A DNA stretch of 5,475 bases from Anaerolineales bacterium (GTDB lineage: Bacteria > Chloroflexota > Anaerolineae > Anaerolineales > DRMV01). The position numbers and the translations under genes are program-made. The notes beneath the pieces were generated by a model. It was given only the letters and a program-made list of their open reading frames with translations, made no database searches and was not told the origin of the DNA. The stretch's first letter is position 1. Each line of letters begins with the position of its first letter. The stretch spans positions 1 through 5,475 of the forward strand of contig WGAK01000108.1 of the NCBI GenBank assembly GCA_015494815.1. The letters are read 5' to 3'. Of the stretch, positions 1-5,462 are shown in pieces.

Positions 1-2346
1 CAGCCGCGCGTGGTCGGCCTCACCGCCACCCTGCCCAGCCCCGAAGACGACTTCGCCTACGAGAACTACACCGCGCTCCTGGGCGAGGTGGACTTCGAAA
101 TCCCCACGCCCGCGGTGGTCAAGGAGGGCAACCTGGCGCCCTATCGGGACCTGGTCTACTTCACCCACCCCACGCCCGCGGAACGGGACTATCTGCGCCA
201 CCTGGATCACCACTTCGACCGGGCCACCCGGGAAGTGCTGACTTCCGCGGCCTTCCTGACCTGGCTGGAGGCCCGGCTGCGGGCTTCGTGGCAGGCCGAG
301 GCCGACGAGCATCCCGCGTTCGCCTTGGCCGGGCTGCGCTGGCTCTTCGCGCTGCGGCGCCTGCCGCCCGACTTTCCCCATCCCCCCGAAGCCGAGGCCC
401 CGCCCACGGTGGACGACCGCTTGGTCCTGCTGGAGCATTACGCGCTGCGGGCCTTGCTGCCCTCGGAGGACCCCGCGGACCACCGCCGCTACCAGGACCT
501 GCGGGAGCGGCTGCGGCCCTTTGGCCTGACCCTGACCCCCAAGGGCCTGCGCCAGGCCCGCACGCCCGGCGATTTGGTGCTGGCCTTCTCGGCCAGCAAG
601 GCCGTGGCCGTGGCCGACATCCTCGCGCACGAAGCCCGGGCCTTAGGCGACCGGCTGCGCGCGGTGGTGGTCACCGACTTCGAGCGCCGCACCGGCAGCC
701 TGCGCCGCTATCGCCGCGGTCCCGCGGGGCAGCGCATCCCCCTGGACGAAGAGGCCGGCAGCGCGCGCTTCGTCTTTCGCGCCCTGGCCCGGCAGCCGGA
801 CCTGGACCCGCTGCACCCCGTGCTGGTCACGGGCCGTTCGTTGTGGGTGGACAGGGCCTTTCGGCCCGCGTTCGAAGCCTGGGCCGAGGACTTCCGCACG
901 GCCCGGGGGCTGGATTTTCGGCTGCGGTTCCTGCCCCACGACGACTTTTGGGAGGTGCGCGGCGAAGGTCCCGACTGGAGCAGCCGCACGTATGTGGCCA
1001 TGCTGACCGCGGCCTTCGAGCAGGGCCTCACCCGCTGCTTGGTGGGCACCCGGGGGCTGTTCGGCGAAGGCTGGGACGCGCTGCGGCTCAACGTGCTGGT
1101 AGACCTCACCACGGTGACCACCAGCGTGGGCGTGCAGCAATTGCGGGGTCGCTCGCTGCGCAAGGACCCGCAATGGCCCCACAAGGTGGCCCACAACTGG
1201 GATGTGGTGTGCGTGGCGCCCGAGTTTCGCCGCGGCGGCGACAAGGACCTGCAACGCTTCGTCCGCCGTCACCAGAAGGTGTGGGGCGTGATTCAGTTCC
1301 CCGGCACCATGACCTACGTGCGCTACGGCATCGTCAACCCGCTGAGCCAGCAGCCCTGGGGCAGCCTGGGGAAGGCATGGCACACGCAGGTGGCCCGCGG
1401 GCCCGTGCATGTGGACCCGGCCTTAGGAATGCTGCTGGCCTGGGGGGCCTGGCGCAAAATCAACTACGGCGGCTTCACCAACCTGATGCTGGCCCAGGTG
1501 ACCCGCCGGGAGGACACTTACGCGGCCTGGCGGGTGGGCGAGGAATACAGCAACTTCGCCTACCGGCTGACCCAAATTCGGCCGCGGGACCTGCGCATCC
1601 GCACGGTGTACACCCTGGATCAGACGGTGGGCGCGCTGCTGCGGGAACTGCGCCTGATTGTGGGCGCCGCGCTGAGCACGGGGGCCCTGGCCGCGTGGTA
1701 CCTGTTCGCCAGCCTGGAGGGGCCGCCGGCGCTGGCGCTGCTGACCGCGCTGCTCGCGGGCGGGGTGGTCACCGGAGCCAGCCTGGCCTGGAAGGCCCGG
1801 GCCATCTTCCGCCTGCTGCGCCGCCTGCTGACCGAGCAACCGCCCGACGCGGTGCTGCTGGACATGGCCCGGGCCCTGCTGGTGGCGCTGCGAGACGCCG
1901 GCCTGGTCAGCCGCAAACTCCAGCCCGATTATGTGCGGGTGGTGGCCCACCCCGACGATACCTACACCGTGGAGTTGGACTACGCGTCGCCCGAAGACGC
2001 GGGCCTGTTCACCCAGGCCTACGCGGAAATGTTCGAGCCGGTCATCGACCAGCGGTATCTGATGCTGCGCACCGATGGGCGGCTGCCGCGGCTGCTCACC
2101 ACGGGCGTGTGGCGGCTCTTGCGGGGCCTGGCCAGCCCCGGTTTGCCCCCCGCGTACCATCCGGTGCCCCGGGTGCTGGCCGTCAAGCGGGAGCGGGCCG
2201 AGGCCCTGGCCCGGGCCTGGCGGCGCTATGTGGGCGGGGGGCGCTTGGTCTACACCCGCTCGCCCGAGGGGCGCCAGGTGCTCTACGCGGCCCGCACCCA
2301 GCGCCGCCCCCGGGCCGACGCGCTGGCGTTTGAGTTTTGGAGGTAG
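1..2346 (+). CDS. Superfamily 2 DEAD/DEAH-type helicase, C-terminal part, with membrane hairpin (5' partial)
   Basis: The frame is open from base 1 and gives 781 codons before the TAG at 2344, so the true start and the Walker A/DExH motifs lie before the window. Codons 6-12 read GLTATLP, the S/TAT-type motif III. Codons 349-359 (GTRGLFGEGWD) are motif V and codons 379-387 (QQLRGRSLR) are motif VI with its arginine finger, followed by a WDVV/CVAP stretch typical of helicases annotated as type III restriction subunit or DEAD/DEAH family proteins. The helicase core would couple ATP hydrolysis to movement on nucleic acid. Two hydrophobic segments follow at about codons 552-572 and 576-596, separated by a short EGPP turn, so the protein may be membrane-anchored by a hairpin. 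The last 180 residues are soluble and I do not recognise them. The specific role (defence, plasmid or repair) is not visible here. The gene converges on the beta-helix gene, with 51 bp between the stops. Confidence 0.85.
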   Translation, partial: QPRVVGLTATLPSPEDDFAYENYTALLGEVDFEIPTPAVVKEGNLAPYRDLVYFTHPTPAERDYLRHLDHHFDRATREVLTSAAFLTWLEARLRASWQAEADEHPAFALAGLRWLFALRRLPPDFPHPPEAEAPPTVDDRLVLLEHYALRALLPSEDPADHRRYQDLRERLRPFGLTLTPKGLRQARTPGDLVLAFSASKAVAVADILAHEARALGDRLRAVVVTDFERRTGSLRRYRRGPAGQRIPLDEEAGSARFVFRALARQPDLDPLHPVLVTGRSLWVDRAFRPAFEAWAEDFRTARGLDFRLRFLPHDDFWEVRGEGPDWSSRTYVAMLTAAFEQGLTRCLVGTRGLFGEGWDALRLNVLVDLTTVTTSVGVQQLRGRSLRKDPQWPHKVAHNWDVVCVAPEFRRGGDKDLQRFVRRHQKVWGVIQFPGTMTYVRYGIVNPLSQQPWGSLGKAWHTQVARGPVHVDPALGMLLAWGAWRKINYGGFTNLMLAQVTRREDTYAAWRVGEEYSNFAYRLTQIRPRDLRIRTVYTLDQTVGALLRELRLIVGAALSTGALAAWYLFASLEGPPALALLTALLAGGVVTGASLAWKARAIFRLLRRLLTEQPPDAVLLDMARALLVALRDAGLVSRKLQPDYVRVVAHPDDTYTVELDYASPEDAGLFTQAYAEMFEPVIDQRYLMLRTDGRLPRLLTTGVWRLLRGLASPGLPPAYHPVPRVLAVKRERAEALARAWRRYVGGGRLVYTRSPEGRQVLYAARTQRRPRADALAFEFWR

Positions 2347-2351
2347 AGGGC

Positions 2352-2393
2352 GAGCAAGGAGCAAGGAGCGAGAAGCGGGGAGCGGGAAACGGA
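2352..2393. repeat. Degenerate period-7 tandem array (left of the pectate lyase gene)
   Basis: Six consecutive heptads occupy the gap between the helicase stop and the convergent beta-helix stop: gagcaag, gagcaag, gagcgag, aagcggg, gagcggg, aaacgga. The consensus is roughly GAGCRRG. The array ends four bases before the TAA of the neighbouring gene. It shows no hairpin, so it is not an obvious terminator. The same heptad (gagcggg) recurs beyond the other end of the beta-helix gene. Confidence 0.75.
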
Positions 2394-2397
2394 GCGG

Positions 2398-3663
2398 TTA
2401 GCGGCGGGGGCCAGGGGGGAAGGGCGGCAGGTAGCCTTCGAAGGCGCCCAGGTCCGGCGCGGCCCCCAGCCAGGGTTCCCCTATGTCAACGCCGGCGTCC
2501 ACGAGGTCGCTGGTGGGACGCAGGTGCAGGAAGAGGGTGAACGGCAGCGCGCCATCGGGCTGCCGCGGGCCGCGCGCGCTGGCATCGTCCAGGCTGAGGA
2601 AGTCCGCCGCGGTAATCCGCACCCCGCGCGTGGCGCGACCTGCAGTCAAAGGCAGGTTCCACGAATTGAAGCGGTCGTCCACTTCGGGCCCCAGGCTCAA
2701 AGCGCCATCGGCAAAGGACAGGTTGTTGCGCAGCACATGGGCCGCGCCGTGGAAGTTGAAGCCCACGGGGTTGCGGTACGAGGTGTTGTTGTACAGCATC
2801 TCGGGCTCGGCCGCGTCGTTGAAGTCGAAGCCGCGCCGGGCATTGTCCCAGGCGACGCAGTGGGTCACCACCGGCCCGCCCGGCCCGAGTTTGAAGCCGT
2901 TGCCGTCCCCGGCGAAATTCGCGCCGACGCCCCAGCGGTCGAAGCCGTTCCCATAAGCCCAGCAGCCCTCCAGGCGCACCGACGCGCCGGCCTCCCACAG
3001 GTCGAAGCCGTCGTCGGCATTGTTCCAGGCCCGGCAGTGCACCAGGCGGTTGCCCGGCCCCACGCCGAACTTCACGCCAAAGCCATCCGCGTGTTCGCCA
3101 TAGGTGTCGGCATCGAAGTTGGCGTATGCGTCGCAATTGCGCAGCACGTTGTCGTGCGCGCCGTACTCCAACTCGAAGCCTGCGAAGTGGTTGTGATGGC
3201 TCACGATGTGCTCGAAGACATTGTGCCCCGCGCCCTCGGTAATCAGCACGCCGTCGGAGGGGCCGTTGCGCACCTCGAAATGGCGAAAAATCAGCCACGA
3301 CCCCGTGACGCGGAATTTGACCCCGTCCGGGGCGCCGGAACCGTCGAACACGGCCCACTCGCCGGGATAGGAGGCGATGGTGATGGGCGCGTCGGGCGTG
3401 CCCGAGATGTCCATCTCGTTCTCGATGTCGTAGACCCCCGCGCGCAAGTAGATGGTGTCGCCCGGATGCACGGCATAGCGGGCCCGCGTCAAAGTGCGGA
3501 AGGGGGCCTCCAGCGTGCCGGGGTTGTTGTCATCGCCATAGGGCGCGACATAGTAGACATCCCCCTGCGCGTAGGCGTGGGGAGGGCGGGCGTACATCAG
3601 CAACGCCGCGGACAAGGCGAGGTAGAGCCACCAACGGGCGCGAGATAGGATCCACTTCGTCAT
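2398..3663 (-). CDS. Secreted right-handed beta-helix protein, probable family PL9 pectate lyase
   Basis: 421 residues. Residues 1-33 form a signal peptide: basic n-region (KWILSRAR), hydrophobic core (WWLYLALSAALL), and an AYA-Q cleavage site. The mature protein opens with YYVAPYGDD...GT...PF.TL, typical of secreted parallel beta-helix lyases, followed by about 200 residues of helix coils. The active-site set known from Dickeya Pel9A (Asp209, Asp233, Asp234, Asp237 binding calcium; Lys273 as base, numbers from memory) has matching residues D193, D217, D218, D221 (in ADGF and DDGFD) and K258 (in GNGFKLG). Spacing is the same except for one residue before the lysine. The C-terminus ends with the DAG..IGEPWLGAAPDLGAFE signature common in these proteins. 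Expected role: calcium-dependent beta-elimination of polygalacturonate outside the cell. An in-frame ATG at 3762 would add 33 low-complexity residues encoded by a repeat before the signal peptide, so I prefer ATG 3663. No clear Shine-Dalgarno precedes it. Confidence 0.85.
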   Translation of the reverse strand: MTKWILSRARWWLYLALSAALLMYARPPHAYAQGDVYYVAPYGDDNNPGTLEAPFRTLTRARYAVHPGDTIYLRAGVYDIENEMDISGTPDAPITIASYPGEWAVFDGSGAPDGVKFRVTGSWLIFRHFEVRNGPSDGVLITEGAGHNVFEHIVSHHNHFAGFELEYGAHDNVLRNCDAYANFDADTYGEHADGFGVKFGVGPGNRLVHCRAWNNADDGFDLWEAGASVRLEGCWAYGNGFDRWGVGANFAGDGNGFKLGPGGPVVTHCVAWDNARRGFDFNDAAEPEMLYNNTSYRNPVGFNFHGAAHVLRNNLSFADGALSLGPEVDDRFNSWNLPLTAGRATRGVRITAADFLSLDDASARGPRQPDGALPFTLFLHLRPTSDLVDAGVDIGEPWLGAAPDLGAFEGYLPPFPPGPRR

Positions 3664-3755
3664 CAGCAAACAGCCATCAGCGGGGAGCGGGGAGTCGGGC
3701 GTGACGCGCCGGGACCTGGCCTGGCGGCTTGCGGCCTCGCTGTGTGCTCCCTGCT
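3664..3755. repeat. Degenerate period-7 arrays upstream of the pectate lyase gene, in two opposed blocks
   Basis: Block one (3664-3698) reads cagcaaa, cagccat, cagcggg, gagcggg, gagtcgg on the + strand, starting immediately upstream of the ATG at 3663. Block two (3735-3755) reads cctcgct, gtgtgct, ccctgct, which on the - strand is agcaggg, agcacac, agcgagg, so it is the same AGC-type heptad inverted. About 36 bp separate the blocks. The 9-mers gagcgggga (3685-3693) and tccctgctc (3748-3756) are complementary except at one base and could close a long hairpin. The heptads resemble those at 2352-2393 on the other side of the gene. Confidence 0.65.
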
Positions 3756-3765
3756 CACGCATACC

Positions 3766-3921
3766 CTATTTTTTCTTTCTAGGGATTTTGATGGTCTCGG
3801 TGACGGTAGTTTTGGGACGCTTTTTAGTATATTCTTCAGTCACAAAATGCCCCGTAATTGCATCGCGATGAATTTTGCGAGTAGTTCCCTTTTTGCGTCT
3901 CGACTCTTTCCCATCGTTCAC
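3766..3921 (-). CDS. Small basic conserved hypothetical protein (DAITGxFVTEEY type), probably frameshifted near its start
   Basis: The conserved-looking part is RDAITGHFVTEEY followed by KKRPKTTVTETIK and a basic IPRKKK tail. It resembles small uncharacterised proteins of about 50 residues of the pattern RDAxTGxFVTxxYAxxxPxTTVxE; I know no function for them. The frame runs upstream without a stop. The first in-frame candidate is GTG 3921, but the AAGGAG at 3921-3926 overlaps that codon and cannot serve it. The same AAGGAG sits six bases before ATG 3914, which is in another frame and encodes only 24 residues (3840-3914). Adding one A to the A5 run (3890-3894) joins that ATG to the conserved frame and gives a 49-residue protein starting MGKSRDAKKGTTRK. 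I therefore read it as a gene of that form with a one-base deletion, a sequencing error, or a -1 slip. It is the last gene of the antitoxin module. Confidence 0.55.
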   Translation of the reverse strand: MNDGKESRRKKGTTRKIHRDAITGHFVTEEYTKKRPKTTVTETIKIPRKKK

Positions 3922-3926
3922 TCCTT
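3921..3926 (-). promoter_or_regulatory. Shine-Dalgarno AAGGAG that points to ATG 3914
   Basis: AAGGAG on the - strand lies six bases from ATG 3914, the ideal distance, but directly abuts GTG 3921. The signal therefore favours a start in a frame different from the conserved downstream frame, which is the main argument for a one-base frameshift in the small gene. Confidence 0.6.
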
Positions 3927-4010
3927 CTGTCCGCCATCGCTCTATCCGTAACCGCCTCAATTCCACTTCGATCTCGGGCAACGCGGAAGTACATAAACCT
4001 TGTACTTCAC
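3927..4010 (-). pseudogene. Remnant of a toxin gene (RelE/ParE-like start) behind the antitoxin
   Basis: A GTG at 4010 overlaps the antitoxin stop by four bases (GTGA), the usual translational coupling of type II toxin-antitoxin pairs. It begins VKYKVYVLPR, resembling the first beta strand of RelE/ParE-type toxins, but ends at a TGA (3957-3959) after 17 residues. Another frame continues plausibly with SALPEIEVELRRL through the same stretch, so a frame break near the LPR codons is likely. Even with that repair only about 28 codons fit before the next ribosome binding site, against the usual 80-100, so most of the toxin is missing. The toxin assignment rests on position and a ten-residue resemblance. 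Confidence 0.45.
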
Positions 4011-4231
4011 TCCAACCCTCCCCTAATCTCCTCCCACGGAAGCCACCCCGCTTTTTCTCGGTCCCCCCTCGCTCTCTGAAGAGCAACAAGGGCCTCGCGG
4101 GCAATTTCCAAATCTTCCAGGGCCTCCAGCCACTCAATCAGCGGTTCCCAGTCTTCCGCGTCAAGAACCACGAAGCGTTTGCCTTTGACCGTCACATATT
4201 GTACGGATTGCAGGGCTTCCAATCCTGTCAT
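4007..4231 (-). CDS. Type II antitoxin-like protein (Phd/RelB-like)
   Basis: 74 residues. The N-terminal part (MTGLEALQSVQYVTVKGKRF) followed by VVLDAEDWEPLIEWLEALED matches the layout of Phd/YefM-like antitoxins: a short beta region, then a 'VLSAEDWE' type turn and a helix. The C-terminal part is helical and acidic, ending GDREKAGWLPWEEIRGGL, where such antitoxins wrap their toxin. It would neutralise a co-encoded toxin and repress its own operon. I chose ATG 4231 because GGAGAGG lies five bases upstream; the frame stays open further up to 4339 but that stretch runs into the attC-like repeat. The stop overlaps the start of the broken toxin by four bases, so the antitoxin now appears to be an orphan. 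The family call is from pattern resemblance. Confidence 0.65.
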   Translation of the reverse strand: MTGLEALQSVQYVTVKGKRFVVLDAEDWEPLIEWLEALEDLEIAREALVALQRARGDREKAGWLPWEEIRGGLE

Positions 4232-4324
4232 TTCGACCTCTCCAAACTCTCGGTCTGCTACCCATTCCCAGTTTACATTATTGCCCGCCAGAACACAAGA
4301 GCCATGCTGCAAAACAACAAGATG

Positions 4325-4415
4325 GCCCAATAATGGCATCAGCAGCGCGGCGTCACCCTACAACCGCCACCGCCGCCCCACGGCGTAGCCGCGTCCGCGG
4401 CACGCGGGGTTGGTC
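4325..4415 (-). repeat. attC-like repeat, copy 2, with decayed boxes
   Basis: 91 bp. Its core (4361-4396) matches 34 of 36 bases of the core in copy 1 (4873-4908). In gene direction the first box is GACCAAC (4409-4415, one mismatch to RYYYAAC) and the last box is ATTGGGC (4325-4331), where the G of the GTT cleavage triplet is A. The first box sits exactly 12 bp from the core, as in copy 1; the last box is 29 bp away against 26 bp. Both core differences (T to C on the + strand) leave the central stem pairable on the - strand through G-T wobble. It separates the ribbon-helix-helix module from the antitoxin module. Confidence 0.55.
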
Positions 4416-4434
4416 GTGGGACCACCGCTAATCA

Positions 4435-4524
4435 TCACCCCTCAGCGCCCTTGCTCTCGACCATGTGGGCTTCAATCCACTCCACCAACTCCTCCCGGCT
4501 CATCTCCCCTGCGGCATAGGTCAT
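4435..4524 (-). CDS. Tiny hypothetical ORF after the ribbon-helix-helix gene
   Basis: 29 residues from ATG 4524, ending in a double stop TGATGA at 4432-4437. It contains MSREELVEWIEAHM, a plausible amphipathic helix of the kind seen in small antitoxins. ATG 4524 has no ribosome binding site; an inner ATG at 4503 is directly abutted by GGGGAG. The frame is also open upstream through LIRRWQSALAQPR, past the stop of the preceding gene, so it could be the remains of a longer second gene of this module. Coding status is uncertain and I do not recognise a family. Confidence 0.25.
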   Translation of the reverse strand: MTYAAGEMSREELVEWIEAHMVESKGAEG

Positions 4525-4559
4525 CCGCGGCTGCGCCAGAGCGGATTGCCATCGCCTTA

Positions 4560-4766
4560 TCAAGCCCCGGCGGCCAGGCGGCGATAGAGTTCCGCGTGCT
4601 TTTGCACTACATACTCCACCGTCCGCCGAAAATCCTCTTCGGGGCGCGTGAGCAAATCTTCCAATGTTGCCATCAGCAAAACCTCAGGGGCAACACGCAA
4701 CCGCCGGGCCTTCTCTTGCAATCTTTTCCATTGAGATTCCGTAAGAGGAATCGTCACCATGCTCAT
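4560..4766 (-). CDS. Small antitoxin-like DNA-binding protein (ribbon-helix-helix type)
   Basis: 68 residues. The N-terminus MSMVTIPLTESQWKRLQEKA is a short beta strand followed by a helix, as in ribbon-helix-helix repressors, then a second helix (APEVLLMATLEDLL) and a charged tail ending EYVVQKHAELYRRLA. Similar short proteins are usually antitoxins placed before a toxin such as Doc, but no toxin of normal length follows here. The start is supported by GGAGAG six bases upstream of ATG 4766; a second ATG two codons on is possible. A TAGAAT at 4811-4816 on the - strand could be a -10 element, but no good -35 is visible. The gene sits alone with a tiny ORF between the two attC-like repeats, so it would be the main gene of one cassette. 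Confidence 0.65.
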   Translation of the reverse strand: MSMVTIPLTESQWKRLQEKARRLRVAPEVLLMATLEDLLTRPEEDFRRTVEYVVQKHAELYRRLAAGA

Positions 4767-4839
4767 CTGCCGCTCTCCGTCTCGGAAAATCCGTCACGCT
4801 TCATACTTTCATTCTACACCATTTCCCGAAGCCCCATAC

Positions 4840-4927
4840 GCCCAACGATGGCAGCAGAGCCGCGTCGCCGGCCAACCGCTACCGCTGCCCCACGGCGTAG
4901 CCGCGTCCGGCGAACCCTTGGTTAGGC
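4840..4927 (-). repeat. attC-like integron recombination site, copy 1
   Basis: 88 bp. In gene direction it begins with GCCTAAC (4921-4927, perfect RYYYAAC) and ends with GTTGGGC (4840-4846, perfect GTTRRRY); the two boxes pair with one wobble. Five bases inside the first box, GTTCGCCGG (4907-4915) pairs with CCGGCGAC (4864-4871) over eight base pairs with one bulged T, like the paired inner boxes with an extrahelical base in attC sites. A further central stem (GCTAC with GTAGC, + strand 4897-4901 and 4878-4882) closes the tip. The TAA stop of the DUF2442 gene (4922-4924) lies inside the first box, as is common in gene cassettes. The unpaired spacers are uneven (5 and 17 bases), which is atypical. 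Confidence 0.6.
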
Positions 4928-5239
4928 CCGGCCTTCCCGCTTCTTCTCCCTTTCCGCTAACCAGCGCGCCAACGACGCCGGGCTCTCTGTGGAGCGTTTC
5001 CCCAACAACAGCCCTTCCACGCCGATATCCTCGTCAATGTCCGGCCAGTGAATCCCATACCCCGCCCCTGCAATCTCGAAATGCTGCCGCTCCGCCTCCG
5101 TGGCATACACCAAGCGCGGGTACCAACTCAACGGCACGCTAATCGTCCGTCCGTCCTCTAAATCCACGCTCAGCGTATCTTCGCTTACTCGTACGGCGAT
5201 GATTTTAGGCCATGCTACCGTGACCTTTGCAGAACTCAT
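4922..5239 (-). CDS. DUF2442 domain protein
   Basis: 105 residues from ATG 5239. The middle and C-terminal signature is that of DUF2442: DGRTISVPLSWYPRL at about residues 30-44, then GYGIHWPDIDEDIGVEGLLLGK at about 60-81, ending in a charged helix (ARWLAEREKKREGRA). DUF2442 proteins are small, often paired with DUF4160, and the pair is suspected to be a toxin-antitoxin-like module; function is not established. The start codon lies inside the preceding DUF4160 gene, a 35-base overlap in another frame, so translation is probably coupled; GGGAGCG upstream could act as the ribosome binding site. An alternative upstream start at 5287 would give an unrelated N-terminus. The stop codon falls within the attC-like repeat. 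Confidence 0.85.
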   Translation of the reverse strand: MSSAKVTVAWPKIIAVRVSEDTLSVDLEDGRTISVPLSWYPRLVYATEAERQHFEIAGAGYGIHWPDIDEDIGVEGLLLGKRSTESPASLARWLAEREKKREGRA

Positions 5240-5462
5240 CCCATCGCTCCCGAAGTGTAAGGAGTTGCTCTTGCAACAAGCGCTCAATGCGCCTCAACTC
5301 GGCCCGCCCATATCCATGATTCGCGGCTAACGTGACCACCGGCTCCAACCAAAACTTGGCGCTCTTGTTTTCTCGATCCACATGGACGTGGCGCGGTTCA
5401 TGGCAGTCGTAAGAGTAGATGTAAATCCGATAAGGCCCGTGACGCAAGAAAGTCGGCGTCAT
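5205..5462 (-). CDS. DUF4160 domain protein
   Basis: 85 residues from ATG 5462, which is preceded by GGAGAAGG at a normal distance; a GTG four codons earlier (5474) is less likely because that ribosome binding site would lie inside the coding region. Diagnostic DUF4160 features are GPYRIYIYSYDCHEPRHVHV near the N-terminus (acidic residue and paired histidines in HEPRHVHV), AKFWLEPVVTLAANHGY in the middle, and an ELRRIERLLQEQ helix followed by W.EF. It is the first gene of a two-gene unit with DUF2442. The conserved histidines suggest a possible active or metal site, but no activity is known. The window ends 13 bases upstream, so its promoter and any preceding attC site are out of view. Confidence 0.88.
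   Translation of the reverse strand: MTPTFLRHGPYRIYIYSYDCHEPRHVHVDRENKSAKFWLEPVVTLAANHGYGRAELRRIERLLQEQLLTLRERWDEFCKGHGSMA

Noticed and set aside
288..2333. Long + strand frame (681 codons) overlapping the helicase
   Set aside because: It translates to proline, alanine, glycine and arginine-rich low complexity and is a shadow of the GC-rich helicase frame, which carries motifs III, V and VI.
2347..2397. Terminator between the convergent helicase and pectate lyase genes
   Set aside because: No GC-rich inverted repeat followed by a T run is visible; the gap is filled by the heptad array.
2524..3648. Long + strand frame opposite the beta-helix gene
   Set aside because: No recognisable motifs; the opposite strand encodes a complete signal peptide, beta-helix and PL9 active site.
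3664..3762. N-terminal extension of the pectate lyase from ATG 3762
   Set aside because: The extra 33 residues are encoded by period-7 repeats and would put a charged stretch before the signal peptide.
3766..4137. A single 123-residue protein on the - strand
   Set aside because: Its first part overlaps the antitoxin in another frame and has no support; only the last 50 or so residues look conserved, and a ribosome binding site lies just before them.
4410..4925. A 171-codon + strand frame across the cassette-like region
   Set aside because: It runs antisense through the ribbon-helix-helix gene and through both non-coding and repeat sequence, with no motif or good start signal.
4325..4927. 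The two repeats as ends of a composite transposon or as a CRISPR
   Set aside because: They are direct repeats, not inverted, with no transposase or target duplication. Two copies of about 90 bp separated by 424 bp do not fit a CRISPR array.
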